Shown here: piece by piece, positions 33,453-43,237 of the stretch
How the letters are laid out: every line of letters begins with the position of its first letter
Numbering within the stretch: the stretch's first letter is position 1
NCBI RefSeq assembly: GCF_025561425.1
Contig: NZ_CP094824.1
Location: 620,001 to 684,000, forward strand
Source of the DNA: Mammaliicoccus sciuri
GTDB taxonomy: Bacteria > Bacillota > Bacilli > Staphylococcales > Staphylococcaceae
Direction: 5' to 3'
DNA: 64,000 nt
Position numbers and translations under genes: made by a program
The notes under the pieces: model-generated
Seen by the model: the letters and a program-made list of their open reading frames with translations, nothing else
Told to the model about the DNA's origin: nothing
Database searches by the model: none

Positions 33453-33492
33453 AACAAGCGGAACCATCATTGATTATGGTTCCGCTTGTTCT
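33453..33492. terminator. Terminator between convergent genes
   Basis: AACAAGCGGAACCAT / ATGGTTCCGCTTGTT stem. A second partial copy of the right arm (GTTCCGCTTGTCC) lies at 33506-33518, just before the end of the minus-strand gene. Confidence 0.78.
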
Positions 33493-33521
33493 GCTCCATT
33501 GTCCTGTTCCGCTTGTCCTAT

Positions 33522-34205
33522 TTACCTTGAATCTGGTTGGTCTATTTTTCTGTGGTGATCTATATATAATCCGAGTGGTGTTAGTACGAATGAAAGTATA
33601 ATAAATGCCCAATTCGATGTATATATTTTAGGTCCTAATTGTAAATAGACACCTGGTAAATAAAAGGCTAATATCGTCACTACTAATGTTCCGAATATCA
33701 ATATATTAGTAATCATGGTTGTCCAATTGGATTCGCTATATATTCGTATTTGAACGACTTTAAATATCATCCATATAAATATGAAAATCATCGTAAATCC
33801 TGTTACAAAGGTGATGAGGAATGTGTAAAGATAAGTGAATTCAACTTGTGTGAAGAATCCTGTAAATCCTCTTATGAATGAGAATACACCTAACAAAATA
33901 ATGATATGTAAGCCGATAAATTTAAATATATTCTGGAATGTTCTATTTGGCATATTTCTAATCATCGTATCGGCATGTTTTTTTGGATCGTGTTCAAAAA
34001 ATTCCATGGCATGCATGCCGTCTTTTTCGGCACTTAATAAATGATTAAGTATGTTAAGTAACATTTTCTCTGAGTCATATTCATTGATGCTCAAATTTGC
34101 ACGTACGTATGTTATATAATTTTCATAAACTTCTCTATCGTGACTATTGAGTCTTAATCGTTTTACATTGTTTTCTATTATAAGGTCGCGTGTTGATTTT
34201 TTCAT
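33522..34205 (-). CDS. DUF1129-family membrane protein
   Basis: A 227-residue protein. The N-terminal hydrophilic part of about 95 residues (TRDLIIENNVKRLRLNSHDREVYENYITYVRANL) matches DUF1129 proteins. Four membrane segments follow and the C-terminus is short and basic. The function of the family is not known. The start at 34205 has AAAGGAAA upstream; the longer frame lacks a ribosome binding site. Confidence 0.72.
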   Translation of the reverse strand: MKKSTRDLIIENNVKRLRLNSHDREVYENYITYVRANLSINEYDSEKMLLNILNHLLSAEKDGMHAMEFFEHDPKKHADTMIRNMPNRTFQNIFKFIGLHIIILLGVFSFIRGFTGFFTQVEFTYLYTFLITFVTGFTMIFIFIWMIFKVVQIRIYSESNWTTMITNILIFGTLVVTILAFYLPGVYLQLGPKIYTSNWAFIILSFVLTPLGLYIDHHRKIDQPDSR

Positions 34206-34339
34206 CAGCGTTTTCCTTTCTGTTATCAATAATTTTATTCTAACAAGTATTTTCTAATAAAACATTACAAATTTGAGGTTTATACTTTTTACAGATGATT
34301 CATTTTTCGATATTATTAAATGTAACAGGTGGTGTAGTC

Positions 34340-35101
34340 TTGGAAATCATGACATTATTTATTATCTTTTTAGTAGGGGTTTTTGCAGGAACGATTAATA
34401 TCGTATCTGCTGGTGGCTCATTAATTGTTTTGCCATTACTTATATTTTTTGGACTACCAACTACTGTTGCGAACGCATCGAACAGGGTTGCGATTTTCGT
34501 TCAAAATTTATTAGCGTTATATGTGTTTTATATAAAAGGCATGAAAAATGTTAAGTTGAGCTTAATGTTAAGTGTGCCTGCTATTATTGGCTCTTTCATT
34601 GGCGTTCATTTCGCTATAAATCTTCCGGATGCTGTCTTTAACCGCATGTTAGGTATTATTATGCTTCTCGTTTTAATCGTTATGATTATTCCTACCAGAT
34701 GGAAAGATACGCAAAATCAATCTGAAAAATTATCTGTCTTTAGAATTGTACTTCTCATTATTGTTTTTCTAGCACTTGGTATTTATGGTGGCATTGTTCA
34801 AGCCGCTGTAGGATTTCTATTTATTATAGCTTTAAATTTAATTATGCCAAGACTGACTTATGCTGAAGTTCAGTGTATGAAGACGTTAGTTATAACGATT
34901 TACTTATCATTATCTACATTTGTTTTTATTTTTCAAGGTTATGTTAATTGGCCATTTGCCATAAGTTTAGCACTTGGTTCAGGACTAGGTGGCTTTATAG
35001 GTGGTCGTTTAACAGTTTCTTTACCTGAAAAGAAATTAAAAATCATGATGTTTATTATTATATTTATTTTAGCAATTAAATTATTAATCGAAAATAATTA
35101 G
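34340..35101 (+). CDS. TauE/SafE-family sulfite or anion exporter-like permease
   Basis: A 253-residue membrane protein with about eight segments in two repeats. The family motifs are GTINIVSAGGSLIVLPLLIFFGLPTTVANASNRV in the first half and GIYGGIVQAAVGFLFIIAL in the second. Relatives move sulfite, sulfoacetate or other organosulfur anions across the membrane; the substrate here is unknown. A TTG start at 34340 is chosen because AGGTGG lies 7 bp upstream; ATG at 34349 is the alternative. It precedes a small acetyltransferase-like gene by 11 bp. Confidence 0.82.
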   Translation: MEIMTLFIIFLVGVFAGTINIVSAGGSLIVLPLLIFFGLPTTVANASNRVAIFVQNLLALYVFYIKGMKNVKLSLMLSVPAIIGSFIGVHFAINLPDAVFNRMLGIIMLLVLIVMIIPTRWKDTQNQSEKLSVFRIVLLIIVFLALGIYGGIVQAAVGFLFIIALNLIMPRLTYAEVQCMKTLVITIYLSLSTFVFIFQGYVNWPFAISLALGSGLGGFIGGRLTVSLPEKKLKIMMFIIIFILAIKLLIENN

Positions 35102-35112
35102 GTAGGGTAAAA

Positions 35113-35439
35113 ATGGTTGTCATAAAAAATATAGAAGATGACGCAACGATATATAGCATTAGTGAAATGGCTGCTTCATCATTTAAAGACGAAAATCAAA
35201 GCTTGAAACTTGCTACATTATTGGAATATGAAGCGATAAAGCGGTCTCTAGAATATGAGAAGAGTGTTTTGAAAGGTGCTTTAATTCAAGATAAATGTAT
35301 CGGTTTTATATGGGCGAAAGATATGGGTGCGTATACCATTGTTTCAACAGTCCATGCTCACAATAAAACAATGATTCAAATAAATGAATCAATGGACTAC
35401 GAAGTTGAAAAAGTTATTATGCGTAAAAAGTTATTTTAA
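35113..35439 (+). CDS. Short acetyltransferase-like protein, apparently missing its central motif
   Basis: This 108-residue protein looks like the two ends of a GNAT protein. The N-terminus has the usual first helices and strand (ALIQDKCIGFIWAKDMGAYTIV), and the C-terminus the final helix and strand (HAHNKTMIQINESMDYEVEKVIMRKKL). The acetyl-CoA loop (QxxGxG/A) expected between them is absent, and the protein is about 50 residues shorter than usual. An in-frame deletion would explain this. It may be inactive or a pseudogene. Confidence 0.5.
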   Translation: MVVIKNIEDDATIYSISEMAASSFKDENQSLKLATLLEYEAIKRSLEYEKSVLKGALIQDKCIGFIWAKDMGAYTIVSTVHAHNKTMIQINESMDYEVEKVIMRKKLF

Positions 35440-35457
35440 TCAGAAGAGAGGAATTTT

Positions 35458-37500
35458 ATGGCCATATTTGAAGGTTTCTTATGGTTCATCATGGGTATCA
35501 TCCTAAGCTCAATCATACATCATTATATTTCTAAGATACCTTTAAGTTTTGTTCAAATCATAATTGGTTTTGTTATATTCTTATCTCCAATTCCAGTTGA
35601 ATTAAACTTTGAGTCAGAAGTATTTATGGTAGGGATTATCGCACCGTTGCTATTTTTAGAAGGTATTTCGGTATCACGTTTCCATTTAGCGAGATATTTG
35701 AAACCCGTTATGTCTATGGCATTAGTACTTGTATTCTCAACAGTTATTGGTCTCGGCTTCTTATTACATATTATCTGGCCAGAATTACCATTAGCTGCAT
35801 GTTTTGCAATTGGTGCAATCGTGTCACCTACAGATGCGGTAGCCGTTCAAGCTATTGCGAAAGGTAAAATATTGCCTAAAGGGTCTATGACTATATTAGA
35901 AGGTGAATCTTTACTAAATGATGCTGCAGGTATCTTATCATTTAAGATTGCTTTAGCCGCATTAGTAGGCGGTTCATTCTCATTAACTGGTGCAGTTGGA
36001 CAGTTCTTTATAACTGCAATCGGTGGCGCAATTGTTGGTCTAATTATTGGTTATGGTGTTGTACAGTTACGTGTTTATTTAACTCGAAATGGAATTAATA
36101 ACGGTAATATGTTGACGTTCATCCAGGTTATTACACCGTTTCTAGTTTATATTATTGCTGAAACATTCCATTCATCAGGTATTATTGCTGCAGTTGTTGC
36201 AGGTTTAATTCACGGTGTTGAAAAAGATAGAATTGCACAAGCAACGACGAAAGAGCAAGTAACATATAATCATACATGGGATTTACTGAGCTATTTATTA
36301 AACGGTTTTGTATTTATTTTATTAGGTTTCTTAATACCTGAAGTCATGATTAATATATTAGAAGAACCACAACATGAAATTATGCATGTTATTGGTATTA
36401 CACTATTTGTAGCTGCATTAGTGTATCTATTTAGATATATTTGGGTACTTATTTCATATCCATATTTCTATTTACCAGAAAGTCGATTTTCTAAAATGTT
36501 AAATACGGGTAAAGATATTGCGCCAGAATCAAAAATAGATAAACCAAATCGCTTTAAATATGCCTTTATTATGACGATTTGTGGTGTTCACGGTACCATT
36601 TCATTAGCAATCGCATTGATGTTGCCATTTAAATTGTCAGAACACACTGATTTTATTTATCGCGACAATCTATTGTTTATCGCAACTGGTGTTATTTTAA
36701 TCAGTCTGGTACTCGCACAATTAATATTACCGCTCGTTACACCAAAAGCTAAACCGAAAGATCAAAGTTTGCTAACATTTAACGAAGCTAAAATTTTATT
36801 AATTGAAAGTGCATTAAAAAATCTACAAGAATTTTACAGCAAAGAAACAAGTTATATTTACGGTAAAATCACACGTAGTTATCATATGCAATTATCATTT
36901 TTAAGAGAAAATGAAGAAAAAGACGAAGATATTAAAGAGTTAGAACGTATGCAACGCATTGCGATTGATACTGAATTCAATACGTTGGATAAACTCATTA
37001 AAGAAAATAAAATATCTCAAAGTACATTTGATAACTACAGACAAATTACTGAACGTTCTTCAACATTTAAAAATGCTTCTTTATATACAAAAGTGAAGTT
37101 AATGTTGAAATTATTTGTTAGACGTAGAAAAATTAAAACTTTCATCAATGCTACAAGTTCTCTTTCAATTGAAAGTAACATTAAAGAGATGAGATTTATC
37201 AGTAAAGAAGTGCATTTCAATGTTGTTAAAAGATTAACCGAAGAAATGAATGACAACAATGAATTTGAAATTAGTATTGTATGTGATTCATACTTAAACA
37301 AAGTTGAAAGATTAACGCCTGATTACTTTAAAGGCAATCACACTGCTGTTTATACAGAAATGGAAATTTACGCATTAAGAATTCAAAGAGAAATGATTAA
37401 TCAATTAACAGAAGAAGGTAAAGTAAGTCGTTCGATGGCCTTCAAACTAAGAGAATCTGTTAATTATGATGAAATGATTGTTCTTGGTAACAGCATATAG
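35458..37500 (+). CDS. Na+/H+ antiporter of the CPA1 (NhaP-like) family
   Basis: A 680-residue protein. The membrane domain (about residues 1-425) has 12-13 segments and the CPA1 hallmarks GAIVSPTDAVAV near residue 120, EGESLLNDAAGILSF near 147 and the paired GVHGTISLAIAL near 380. A long hydrophilic C-terminal tail of about 250 residues is helical and charged, probably regulatory and cytosolic. The protein exchanges sodium (or potassium) for protons and helps with pH and salt stress. AAGAGAGG precedes the ATG. Confidence 0.87.
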   Translation: MAIFEGFLWFIMGIILSSIIHHYISKIPLSFVQIIIGFVIFLSPIPVELNFESEVFMVGIIAPLLFLEGISVSRFHLARYLKPVMSMALVLVFSTVIGLGFLLHIIWPELPLAACFAIGAIVSPTDAVAVQAIAKGKILPKGSMTILEGESLLNDAAGILSFKIALAALVGGSFSLTGAVGQFFITAIGGAIVGLIIGYGVVQLRVYLTRNGINNGNMLTFIQVITPFLVYIIAETFHSSGIIAAVVAGLIHGVEKDRIAQATTKEQVTYNHTWDLLSYLLNGFVFILLGFLIPEVMINILEEPQHEIMHVIGITLFVAALVYLFRYIWVLISYPYFYLPESRFSKMLNTGKDIAPESKIDKPNRFKYAFIMTICGVHGTISLAIALMLPFKLSEHTDFIYRDNLLFIATGVILISLVLAQLILPLVTPKAKPKDQSLLTFNEAKILLIESALKNLQEFYSKETSYIYGKITRSYHMQLSFLRENEEKDEDIKELERMQRIAIDTEFNTLDKLIKENKISQSTFDNYRQITERSSTFKNASLYTKVKLMLKLFVRRRKIKTFINATSSLSIESNIKEMRFISKEVHFNVVKRLTEEMNDNNEFEISIVCDSYLNKVERLTPDYFKGNHTAVYTEMEIYALRIQREMINQLTEEGKVSRSMAFKLRESVNYDEMIVLGNSI

Positions 37501-37570
37501 TTTGTTTTCAATAGATAGCTTACATGTTGTGTGGTAAAATGTTTAAGACTATATATAGGAGGCGACACCT

Positions 37571-38422
37571 ATGAAGAAGGCACTTTTACTTATGGTGAGC
37601 TCATCAATTATTCTAGCAGCGTGTGGCAATGATGATGAACAGAAAAATCTAGAACTAGAAATTAAATCTTTAGAGAAATCGACTAAAGATTATCAAAAAG
37701 ATAAAAAGTCTTTAGAAAAAGAAAATGAAAAGTTAAAAGAAAGTATTAAAGATAAAGAAGAACAATTAAAAAAACTTGAAGATGAAGTGAAAAGTAATCA
37801 AACAGATACAGAAGAATCTAAAGATAGCAAAGAAGATTCTTCAGACAAAAAAGAAACATCAAGTGCTGAAAGTAAAGAGGACTCAGCAAAAAAGCCATTT
37901 CCTAATACAATTCGAACGTCAACAAATGGAGATGTTGAACTCATTCATGATCTTAAAGATAAACATTTTCAATTTGAAGACAGTGGCATGAAAGTCAATA
38001 TTGATCATTTGCAAATTTTTCAAGTGCGTAACATGCCTGAAGGACAGGTCTTACTGTTTAACGGTGCAAAAAATGGTTATGTCGTGATGTATGAAGTATT
38101 AACTGAAAATACTTCAAATCATAAGTTATACTATGATAATACGGCATCTATTCAAGATGGCAGTCATAAACAACGATCTGATTATGCATCATTTATACCA
38201 GACTCTCACAATGAAAAGTACATGAAAAAGTCTAAAGAAAATACAGATGAATATCAGCCTGGTGAAAAGACAAAAAGTTTAAAATCTATTCCAATTTCTC
38301 AAAAAGCCTATGAAGCGCTTAAAAATAACCGTGCTACTTTCAATATACACGGTGGCGTGAGTAAAACAGCTACATTTGATGATGCAACTGATAAAGTAAA
38401 ATCATTTAAATTAGATTTATAG
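37571..38422 (+). CDS. Lipoprotein with coiled coil and DUF5068-like domain
   Basis: A 283-residue exported protein. The signal peptide ends in the lipobox ILAAC (C18). A strongly charged coiled coil covers about residues 25-80, followed by a Ser/Glu/Asp/Lys-rich linker to about 110. A folded domain with strands follows (VNIDHLQIFQVRNMPEGQ, YVVMYEVLTENTSNHKLYYD), resembling DUF5068 and other surface lipoprotein domains with an immunoglobulin-like fold. AGGAGG is 7 bp upstream. The function is unknown; anchoring outside the membrane is certain from the signal. Confidence 0.75.
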   Translation: MKKALLLMVSSSIILAACGNDDEQKNLELEIKSLEKSTKDYQKDKKSLEKENEKLKESIKDKEEQLKKLEDEVKSNQTDTEESKDSKEDSSDKKETSSAESKEDSAKKPFPNTIRTSTNGDVELIHDLKDKHFQFEDSGMKVNIDHLQIFQVRNMPEGQVLLFNGAKNGYVVMYEVLTENTSNHKLYYDNTASIQDGSHKQRSDYASFIPDSHNEKYMKKSKENTDEYQPGEKTKSLKSIPISQKAYEALKNNRATFNIHGGVSKTATFDDATDKVKSFKLDL

Positions 38423-38490
38423 GTCGCGTTTAGATTGAATTGTATTAGGGAATAAACAACAAAGGATTATTTGAAAAGAGGGATGTCATC

Positions 38491-38784
38491 GTGCACGAAA
38501 AAGAATTTGTTCTGATTGAAGGCGGAAAAATGACATTATTAGAATTAGGTCATGAAATCGAAACAATCACAGGTCGAACATTACAATCAACAACAGGTGA
38601 GGTTAGAAGTTGGCCATCAGAAGCAGTAATTTTTAATCGCAAATCTAATATTAATCAAGTGACATATCGTTTTAACGACGTTAATGATTTGATTGATGCA
38701 ACGATTGAAGTTCCTAGAGGCTTTAAAAATTATGATACTGATCCTGTAACAATTAAACTGCTAACATATATTAGAAAAGCATAG
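38491..38784 (+). CDS. Hypothetical protein, 97 aa
   Basis: Not recognised. A soluble 97-residue protein with no membrane segment, cysteine or known motif; GEVRSWPSEAVIFNRKSN in the middle could be a conserved loop. The GTG start has AGAGGG 9 bp upstream. It lies between two lipoprotein genes in the same direction and is followed by a terminator-like hairpin. Confidence 0.6.
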   Translation: MHEKEFVLIEGGKMTLLELGHEIETITGRTLQSTTGEVRSWPSEAVIFNRKSNINQVTYRFNDVNDLIDATIEVPRGFKNYDTDPVTIKLLTYIRKA

Positions 38785-38794
38785 TACACATAAC

Positions 38795-38852
38795 GGAGCG
38801 GGATGATGAAATCTTTTAAGTTTAAAAGATTTTTCACTCGCTCCATATTTTA
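38795..38852 (+). terminator. Long hairpin, probable terminator
   Basis: GGAGCG...CGCTCC outer stem and GAAATCTTTTAA / TTAAAAGATTTTTC inner stem. It resembles the closing hairpin of the intergenic repeat at 22290-22341 in design (G-rich outer arms around AAATCTTTT). Confidence 0.65.
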
Positions 38853-38870
38853 TACATAAGGAGAAATATA

Positions 38871-40442
38871 ATGAAGTCTAAACTGTCGATATTGAGTTTA
38901 ATAACACTGATTGTCTTTGTTATTGCAGGTTGTTCAAATGACGCAACTGAGAAAGAAGGCAAAGATGGAAAAATTGTATTATCACCTAAAAGTGATGACA
39001 TTAAAGGGAAAGTCTTGTTTGATAGTGCGCATGGTCAAACAGCAGGAAGTGCAGATTGGGTCATCAATGGTGGCTTTTCTGATTTTGCTGATGCATTAAC
39101 TAAAGAAAACTATGAAGTAACAGATTTAGGGTATAACCAATTATTAGATTATGACAAGATGAAAAAATATGAAGTCGTTGTTATTCCAGAGGCTAATAAT
39201 CCACTTAAAGCGAGTGAACAAGATGCTATAGAGCAATATGTGAAGTCTGGTGGAAGTATATTAATGATTAGTGACCATTATAATGCCGATAGAAACTTTA
39301 ATCGATATGATTCTTCAGAAGTGATGAACGGTTATAGAAGAGGTGCTTTTGATAATCCTACAAAAGGCATGAATGCTGAGGAAAGCTCCTCAGATAAGAT
39401 GAAAGATGTTCAAAGTAGAGATTTCTTGAACGAAGTGTTTGGCTTAAGATTTAGATACAATGCATTAGGTAACATTAAAGTAGATGATTTAGCAGATGAA
39501 AAAGATAGCTTTGGAATTACTAAAGGTGTTAAAGCAGTATCGATGCATGCCGGTTCAACAATCGCCATTACAAATCCTAATAAAGCAAAAGGTGTCGCTT
39601 TTGTTCCTAAATTATCAAAAGATGATGCATGGAATCATGCTGTAGACCAAGGTATATACAATGGTGGCGGCCGCAATGAAGGTCCATATATTGCTGTGAG
39701 TAAAGTATCTAAAGGTAAAGGCGCATTCATAGGTGATTCTTCAATGGTAGAAGATAAGTCACCAAAGTATAAACGTGAAGACAATGGAGAAACTAAAAAG
39801 ACTTATGATGGATTTAAAGAAGAAGATAACCAAAAAATGATTATGCAAATTGTAGAATGGTTAAATAAAAAAGATGACCAACAAGATTTATCATCTATGA
39901 ATGTTCAACTTGATGAAAAAACGCAGTTGTTAAATTTTGAACAACCAGAGAACAGTAGAGAAAATGAAAAAGAACCTTGGGGAACACCTAAACAAGGATA
40001 TAAATGGTATGATTCATCAACTTATGCATCTGGAAGTTATGGTGCAAACTCAGAAAGTAAGAATAATAAAGATGATCAATCAACAACATCTCGTTCAAAA
40101 GAACAAAATAATGATCAAACATCTAAGAGTGACCAAGGTGCATTTGAAATGCCATCATCCGTTCAGAAACAAGAGAAATTTCAAATAACAGTCCATGTCG
40201 ATGAATCGAAATTAGTAAATCATAAATTCCAGTTGTCGATCAAAAATAAAGACGGACAAGAAGTTGGTATGTTCGACGGACAAGCACCAGGTGTTTCAAG
40301 TTCAGTATCACCAAAAATTAAAAACGGTGTAACCGATTGGTACTTTAAATCCAAAATAGCAAACGAAGCGGATAACGAAGTAGAAGTTGAAGTCTTATCA
40401 GGCGGAAACGTGATAGCCAAAACCACATTAAATGTACAATAA
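38871..40442 (+). CDS. Large lipoprotein with a GATase1-like (DUF4350-type) domain
   Basis: A 523-residue exported lipoprotein with the lipobox VIAGC (C21). Residues 45-345 resemble class I glutamine-amidotransferase-like domains used as binding modules: GKVLFDSAHGQTAGSADWVING, KYEVVVIPEANNPLKASEQDAIEQYVKSGGSILMISDH, KGKGAFIGDSSMVED. No catalytic cysteine is evident. A low-complexity Ser/Asn/Gln/Lys linker (about 385-425) follows, and the C-terminal 90 residues look like an immunoglobulin-like beta domain. The role is unknown; the design suggests a surface-anchored binding protein. AAGGAG precedes the ATG. Confidence 0.72.
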   Translation: MKSKLSILSLITLIVFVIAGCSNDATEKEGKDGKIVLSPKSDDIKGKVLFDSAHGQTAGSADWVINGGFSDFADALTKENYEVTDLGYNQLLDYDKMKKYEVVVIPEANNPLKASEQDAIEQYVKSGGSILMISDHYNADRNFNRYDSSEVMNGYRRGAFDNPTKGMNAEESSSDKMKDVQSRDFLNEVFGLRFRYNALGNIKVDDLADEKDSFGITKGVKAVSMHAGSTIAITNPNKAKGVAFVPKLSKDDAWNHAVDQGIYNGGGRNEGPYIAVSKVSKGKGAFIGDSSMVEDKSPKYKREDNGETKKTYDGFKEEDNQKMIMQIVEWLNKKDDQQDLSSMNVQLDEKTQLLNFEQPENSRENEKEPWGTPKQGYKWYDSSTYASGSYGANSESKNNKDDQSTTSRSKEQNNDQTSKSDQGAFEMPSSVQKQEKFQITVHVDESKLVNHKFQLSIKNKDGQEVGMFDGQAPGVSSSVSPKIKNGVTDWYFKSKIANEADNEVEVEVLSGGNVIAKTTLNVQ

Positions 40443-40450
40443 CGGATGTC

Positions 40451-40570
40451 GTTAGGGACAGAATTCTGAGAAATGTCTTTAAGTGAGCGCCTACCTAATT
40501 ACCAGAATTCAGAATAATGGAAGTTACAGCATTCTAACTACCAGAATTCGGAATTATGACAGTTAGCACA
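40451..40570. repeat. Tandem 39-bp hairpin-unit array, second copy (family A, 2 units)
   Basis: Head GTTAGGGACAGAAT...AAATGTC, two units with CTAATTACCA at 40495 and CTAACTACCA at 40534 (39 bp apart), and the tail GTTAGCACACTC. Head and tail are the same as in the seven-unit array at 4229-4541, so the element is modular with a variable number of inner units. The rest of the gap to 40763 holds a terminator and the aldA promoter. Confidence 0.82.
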
Positions 40571-40601
40571 CTCTCCCAATAAATTTCATATAACGATAAT
40601 G

Positions 40602-40642
40602 AAGCGTCTGGGCATAAGTTTATGCTCCAGACGCTTTTTACA
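40602..40642 (+). terminator. Terminator
   Basis: AAGCGTCTGG-GCATAA / TTATGC-CCAGACGCTT stem followed by T5. Confidence 0.85.
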
Positions 40643-40700
40643 TATAGATATTTGTAACTTTTTATTTAAATTTTTATTAATAATGTAAAATCCATTTTAG

Positions 40701-40729
40701 TTGATGTAAGCGTTTTCCTAGATTAAAAT
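40701..40729 (+). promoter_or_regulatory. aldA promoter with a CcpA cre site in the spacer
   Basis: TTGATG (40701-40706) and TAAAAT (40724-40729) are 17 bp apart. TGTAAGCGTTTTCC at 40705-40718 matches the cre consensus at every position but the last and covers most of the spacer, so CcpA should repress aldA when sugars are available. Confidence 0.75.
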
Positions 40730-40763
40730 TAAAGTGTAATTAATTTAAGGGAGGCGTTTTAAT

Positions 40764-42284
40764 ATGGCTTTTGAATATCCAACGGCAGCAAATACAAAAT
40801 ACAAAGTTAAAGACAAGTATCAGAACTTTATCGGTGGTAAATGGGTGGATCCTAAAAATGGTGAATACTTTGATAATGGATCACCAGTAACTGGTGAAGT
40901 TTATGCAAAAATTCCTCGTTCTACAAAAGAAGACATAGATGAAGCAGTTAAAGCAGCACATAAAGCACAAGTTGAGTGGGCGAAAAAATCGCCAGCTGAA
41001 CATTCGCAATTACTCTTAGATATAGCTGATCGTATTGAAGAAAATTTAGAAGAATTAGCAGTTATTGAAACATTTGATAATGGTAAACCTATTAGAGAAT
41101 GTCTAGCAGCTGATTTACCATTAGTTGTGGATCATTTTAGATACTTTGCTGGTGTTGTCAGAGCAGAAGAAGGGGCAATCTCTCAAATTGACGACAATAC
41201 AGTAGCGTATCACTTTAAGGAACCTATTGGGGTTGTAGGTCAAATTATTCCATGGAACTTCCCATTATTAATGGCTACTTGGAAGTTAGCGCCAGCAATC
41301 GTTACAGGTAATGCTGTTGTACTTAAACCAGCAGAACAAACACCTGTATCTATTTTACATCTTATTGAAATGATTCAAGACTTATTACCAGAAGGCTTGA
41401 TTAATGTTGTAAATGGTTTTGGTGCAGAAGCAGGACAAGCTTTAGCGACACATGAAAATATTAATAAAGTTGCATTTACTGGTGAAACAACTACTGGTCG
41501 TATCATCATGCAAAATGCGAGTCAAAACTTAATTCCAGTAACACTTGAATTAGGTGGTAAATCACCAAATATCTTCTTCAAAGATATTATGGATGAAGAT
41601 GATGATTTCTTAGATAAAGCTGTTGAAGGATTAGTAATGTTCGCACTTAACCAAGGTGAAGTATGTACATGTCCATCAAGAGCGTTGGTACATGAAGATA
41701 TTTATGATAAATTTATCGAAAAATGTATCGAACGTGTAAAACAAATTAAGACAGGTAATCCTCTAGATCCAGAAACAATGCTTGGTGCACAAACTTCACA
41801 AGAACAAGCTGAAAAAATTAAAAGCTATCTAGACATTGGTAAACAAGAAGGTGCAGAAGTATTAGTTGGTGGTAATGTAAGAGAAGAAGCTGGAGAATTA
41901 GAAAATGGTTTCTATATCGAACCAACAATATTTAAAGGCACACAAAATATGAGAATATTCCAAGAAGAAATCTTTGGACCAGTATTATCATTAGCAACAT
42001 TTAAAGATGATGAAGAAGCATTAGAAATGGCGAATGATACTTTATATGGTTTAGGTGCAGGTATTTGGACTAGAAACCAAAATAAAGCTTATCGCTTTGG
42101 TAGAGGTATCCAAGCAGGTCGTGTATGGGTGAATAACTACCATACTTATCCAGCTCACGCTGCTTTCGGTGGTTACAAAATGAGTGGTATTGGCCGTGAG
42201 AACCATAAGATGATGCTAGAACATTATCAACAAACTAAAAACTTACTCGTGAGTTATGACGAGAAGCCTGCAGGACTGTTCTAA
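40764..42284 (+). CDS. aldA: NAD-dependent aldehyde dehydrogenase AldA
   Basis: A 506-residue cytosolic enzyme oxidising aldehydes such as acetaldehyde to acids. The cofactor site [34 protein letters not shown] is near residue 165, the catalytic glutamate in [12 protein letters not shown] near 268, and the catalytic cysteine in [14 protein letters not shown] (about C302). The family usually has NQGQVCxxxSR. GGGAGGCG precedes the ATG. DUF779 follows with no gap. A cre site in the promoter points to carbon catabolite control. Confidence 0.88.
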   Translation: MAFEYPTAANTKYKVKDKYQNFIGGKWVDPKNGEYFDNGSPVTGEVYAKIPRSTKEDIDEAVKAAHKAQVEWAKKSPAEHSQLLLDIADRIEENLEELAVIETFDNGKPIRECLAADLPLVVDHFRYFAGVVRAEEGAISQIDDNTVAYHFKEPIGVVGQIIPWNFPLLMATWKLAPAIVTGNAVVLKPAEQTPVSILHLIEMIQDLLPEGLINVVNGFGAEAGQALATHENINKVAFTGETTTGRIIMQNASQNLIPVTLELGGKSPNIFFKDIMDEDDDFLDKAVEGLVMFALNQGEVCTCPSRALVHEDIYDKFIEKCIERVKQIKTGNPLDPETMLGAQTSQEQAEKIKSYLDIGKQEGAEVLVGGNVREEAGELENGFYIEPTIFKGTQNMRIFQEEIFGPVLSLATFKDDEEALEMANDTLYGLGAGIWTRNQNKAYRFGRGIQAGRVWVNNYHTYPAHAAFGGYKMSGIGRENHKMMLEHYQQTKNLLVSYDEKPAGLF

Positions 42285-42617
42285 ATGACTGAACAAGTCA
42301 CTGCTACTGAAAAAGCCAAATCACTCATTAGAGAATTAAAGAAAACTCATGGTGAAAACCTTATTTTTCATCAATCAGGTGGATGTTGTGATGGTAGCTC
42401 TCCAATGTTATTTGTTGAAGGAACATTAATTATTGGAGATATAGATGTGAAATTAGGTGAAATTGAAGGTGTCCCATTCTATATGAATAATAAGCAATAT
42501 GAATATTGGAAACATACGAATTTAAAAGTCGATGTTGTTGATGGAAGAGGCGGTATGTTTAGTATAGAAGGCCCAACTGGGAAGAGATTTCACATTAGGA
42601 GTTCAGTAAGATCATAA
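42285..42617 (+). CDS. DUF779 family protein
   Basis: A 110-residue protein. The DUF779 signature FHQSGGCCDGSSPMLFVEG lies at residues 28-46 and includes a CC pair. The family is nearly always encoded beside NAD-aldehyde dehydrogenases, as here, where the ATG immediately follows the aldA stop codon. A role as a redox or assembly partner of the dehydrogenase is inferred from this linkage. A terminator follows. Confidence 0.85.
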   Translation: MTEQVTATEKAKSLIRELKKTHGENLIFHQSGGCCDGSSPMLFVEGTLIIGDIDVKLGEIEGVPFYMNNKQYEYWKHTNLKVDVVDGRGGMFSIEGPTGKRFHIRSSVRS

Positions 42618-42623
42618 TTTTTT

Positions 42624-42660
42624 GAAGGATGTGCTAAAATATTAGTACATCCTTTTTTGA
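42624..42660 (+). terminator. Terminator of aldA-DUF779
   Basis: AAGGATGTGCTAA / TTAGTACATCCTT stem followed by T6. Confidence 0.85.
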
Positions 42661-42685
42661 ATATGATAAAGGTTGGGTGAATGAA

Positions 42686-43225
42686 ATGAAACATTACATT
42701 GAAACAAAACGTTTAATACTTAGAAATTGGAAAGACGAGGATGTTGCATTATTTCAAAGTATGAATGCAAGTCCTGAAGTGAGAAGATACTTTCCAGATA
42801 TATTGAGCTATCGTGCGACTGAAAATATGATTGACCAAATGAAATCAGTCATCGATCAACATGAAATTGGTTTATTTGCTGTGGAATTAAAAGAAACTAA
42901 AAGCTTTATCGGTATGGTAGGTTTGAATTATATTCCAGAAGGTAGCGAATTAAGTTTCCCAGAATTACCTTTTTATGAAATAGGTTGGCGAATGGATAAG
43001 GATGTATGGGGTAATGGGTTAGCGACAGAAGCGGCGGAAGCGGTATTAACATATGCTAAATCAAAAGGTATTGATGAAGTGTATAGTTTTACGTCAGAAA
43101 TTAATAAACCTTCCAGAAGAGTTATGGAAAAATTAGGAATGAACCATATTAGGAATTTCTTGCATCCAAAAGTTATACATGATGATGATTTAGCAGCACA
43201 TGTTTTATATCATAAAGTATTGTAA
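42686..43225 (+). CDS. GNAT acetyltransferase of the RimJ/RimL type
   Basis: A 179-residue acetyltransferase of the RimJ/RimL group. The N-terminal IETKRLILRNWKDEDVALFQSMN and the acetyl-CoA block YEIGWRMDKDVWGNGLATEAAEAVLTYA with NKPSRRVMEKLGM are diagnostic. The substrate is unknown. The ATG at 42686 has GGTGA 6-7 bp upstream; GTG at 42677 is less likely. It is followed after 12 bp by a DUF523 gene. Confidence 0.8.
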   Translation: MKHYIETKRLILRNWKDEDVALFQSMNASPEVRRYFPDILSYRATENMIDQMKSVIDQHEIGLFAVELKETKSFIGMVGLNYIPEGSELSFPELPFYEIGWRMDKDVWGNGLATEAAEAVLTYAKSKGIDEVYSFTSEINKPSRRVMEKLGMNHIRNFLHPKVIHDDDLAAHVLYHKVL

Positions 43226-43237
43226 GGAGTAGATGAT

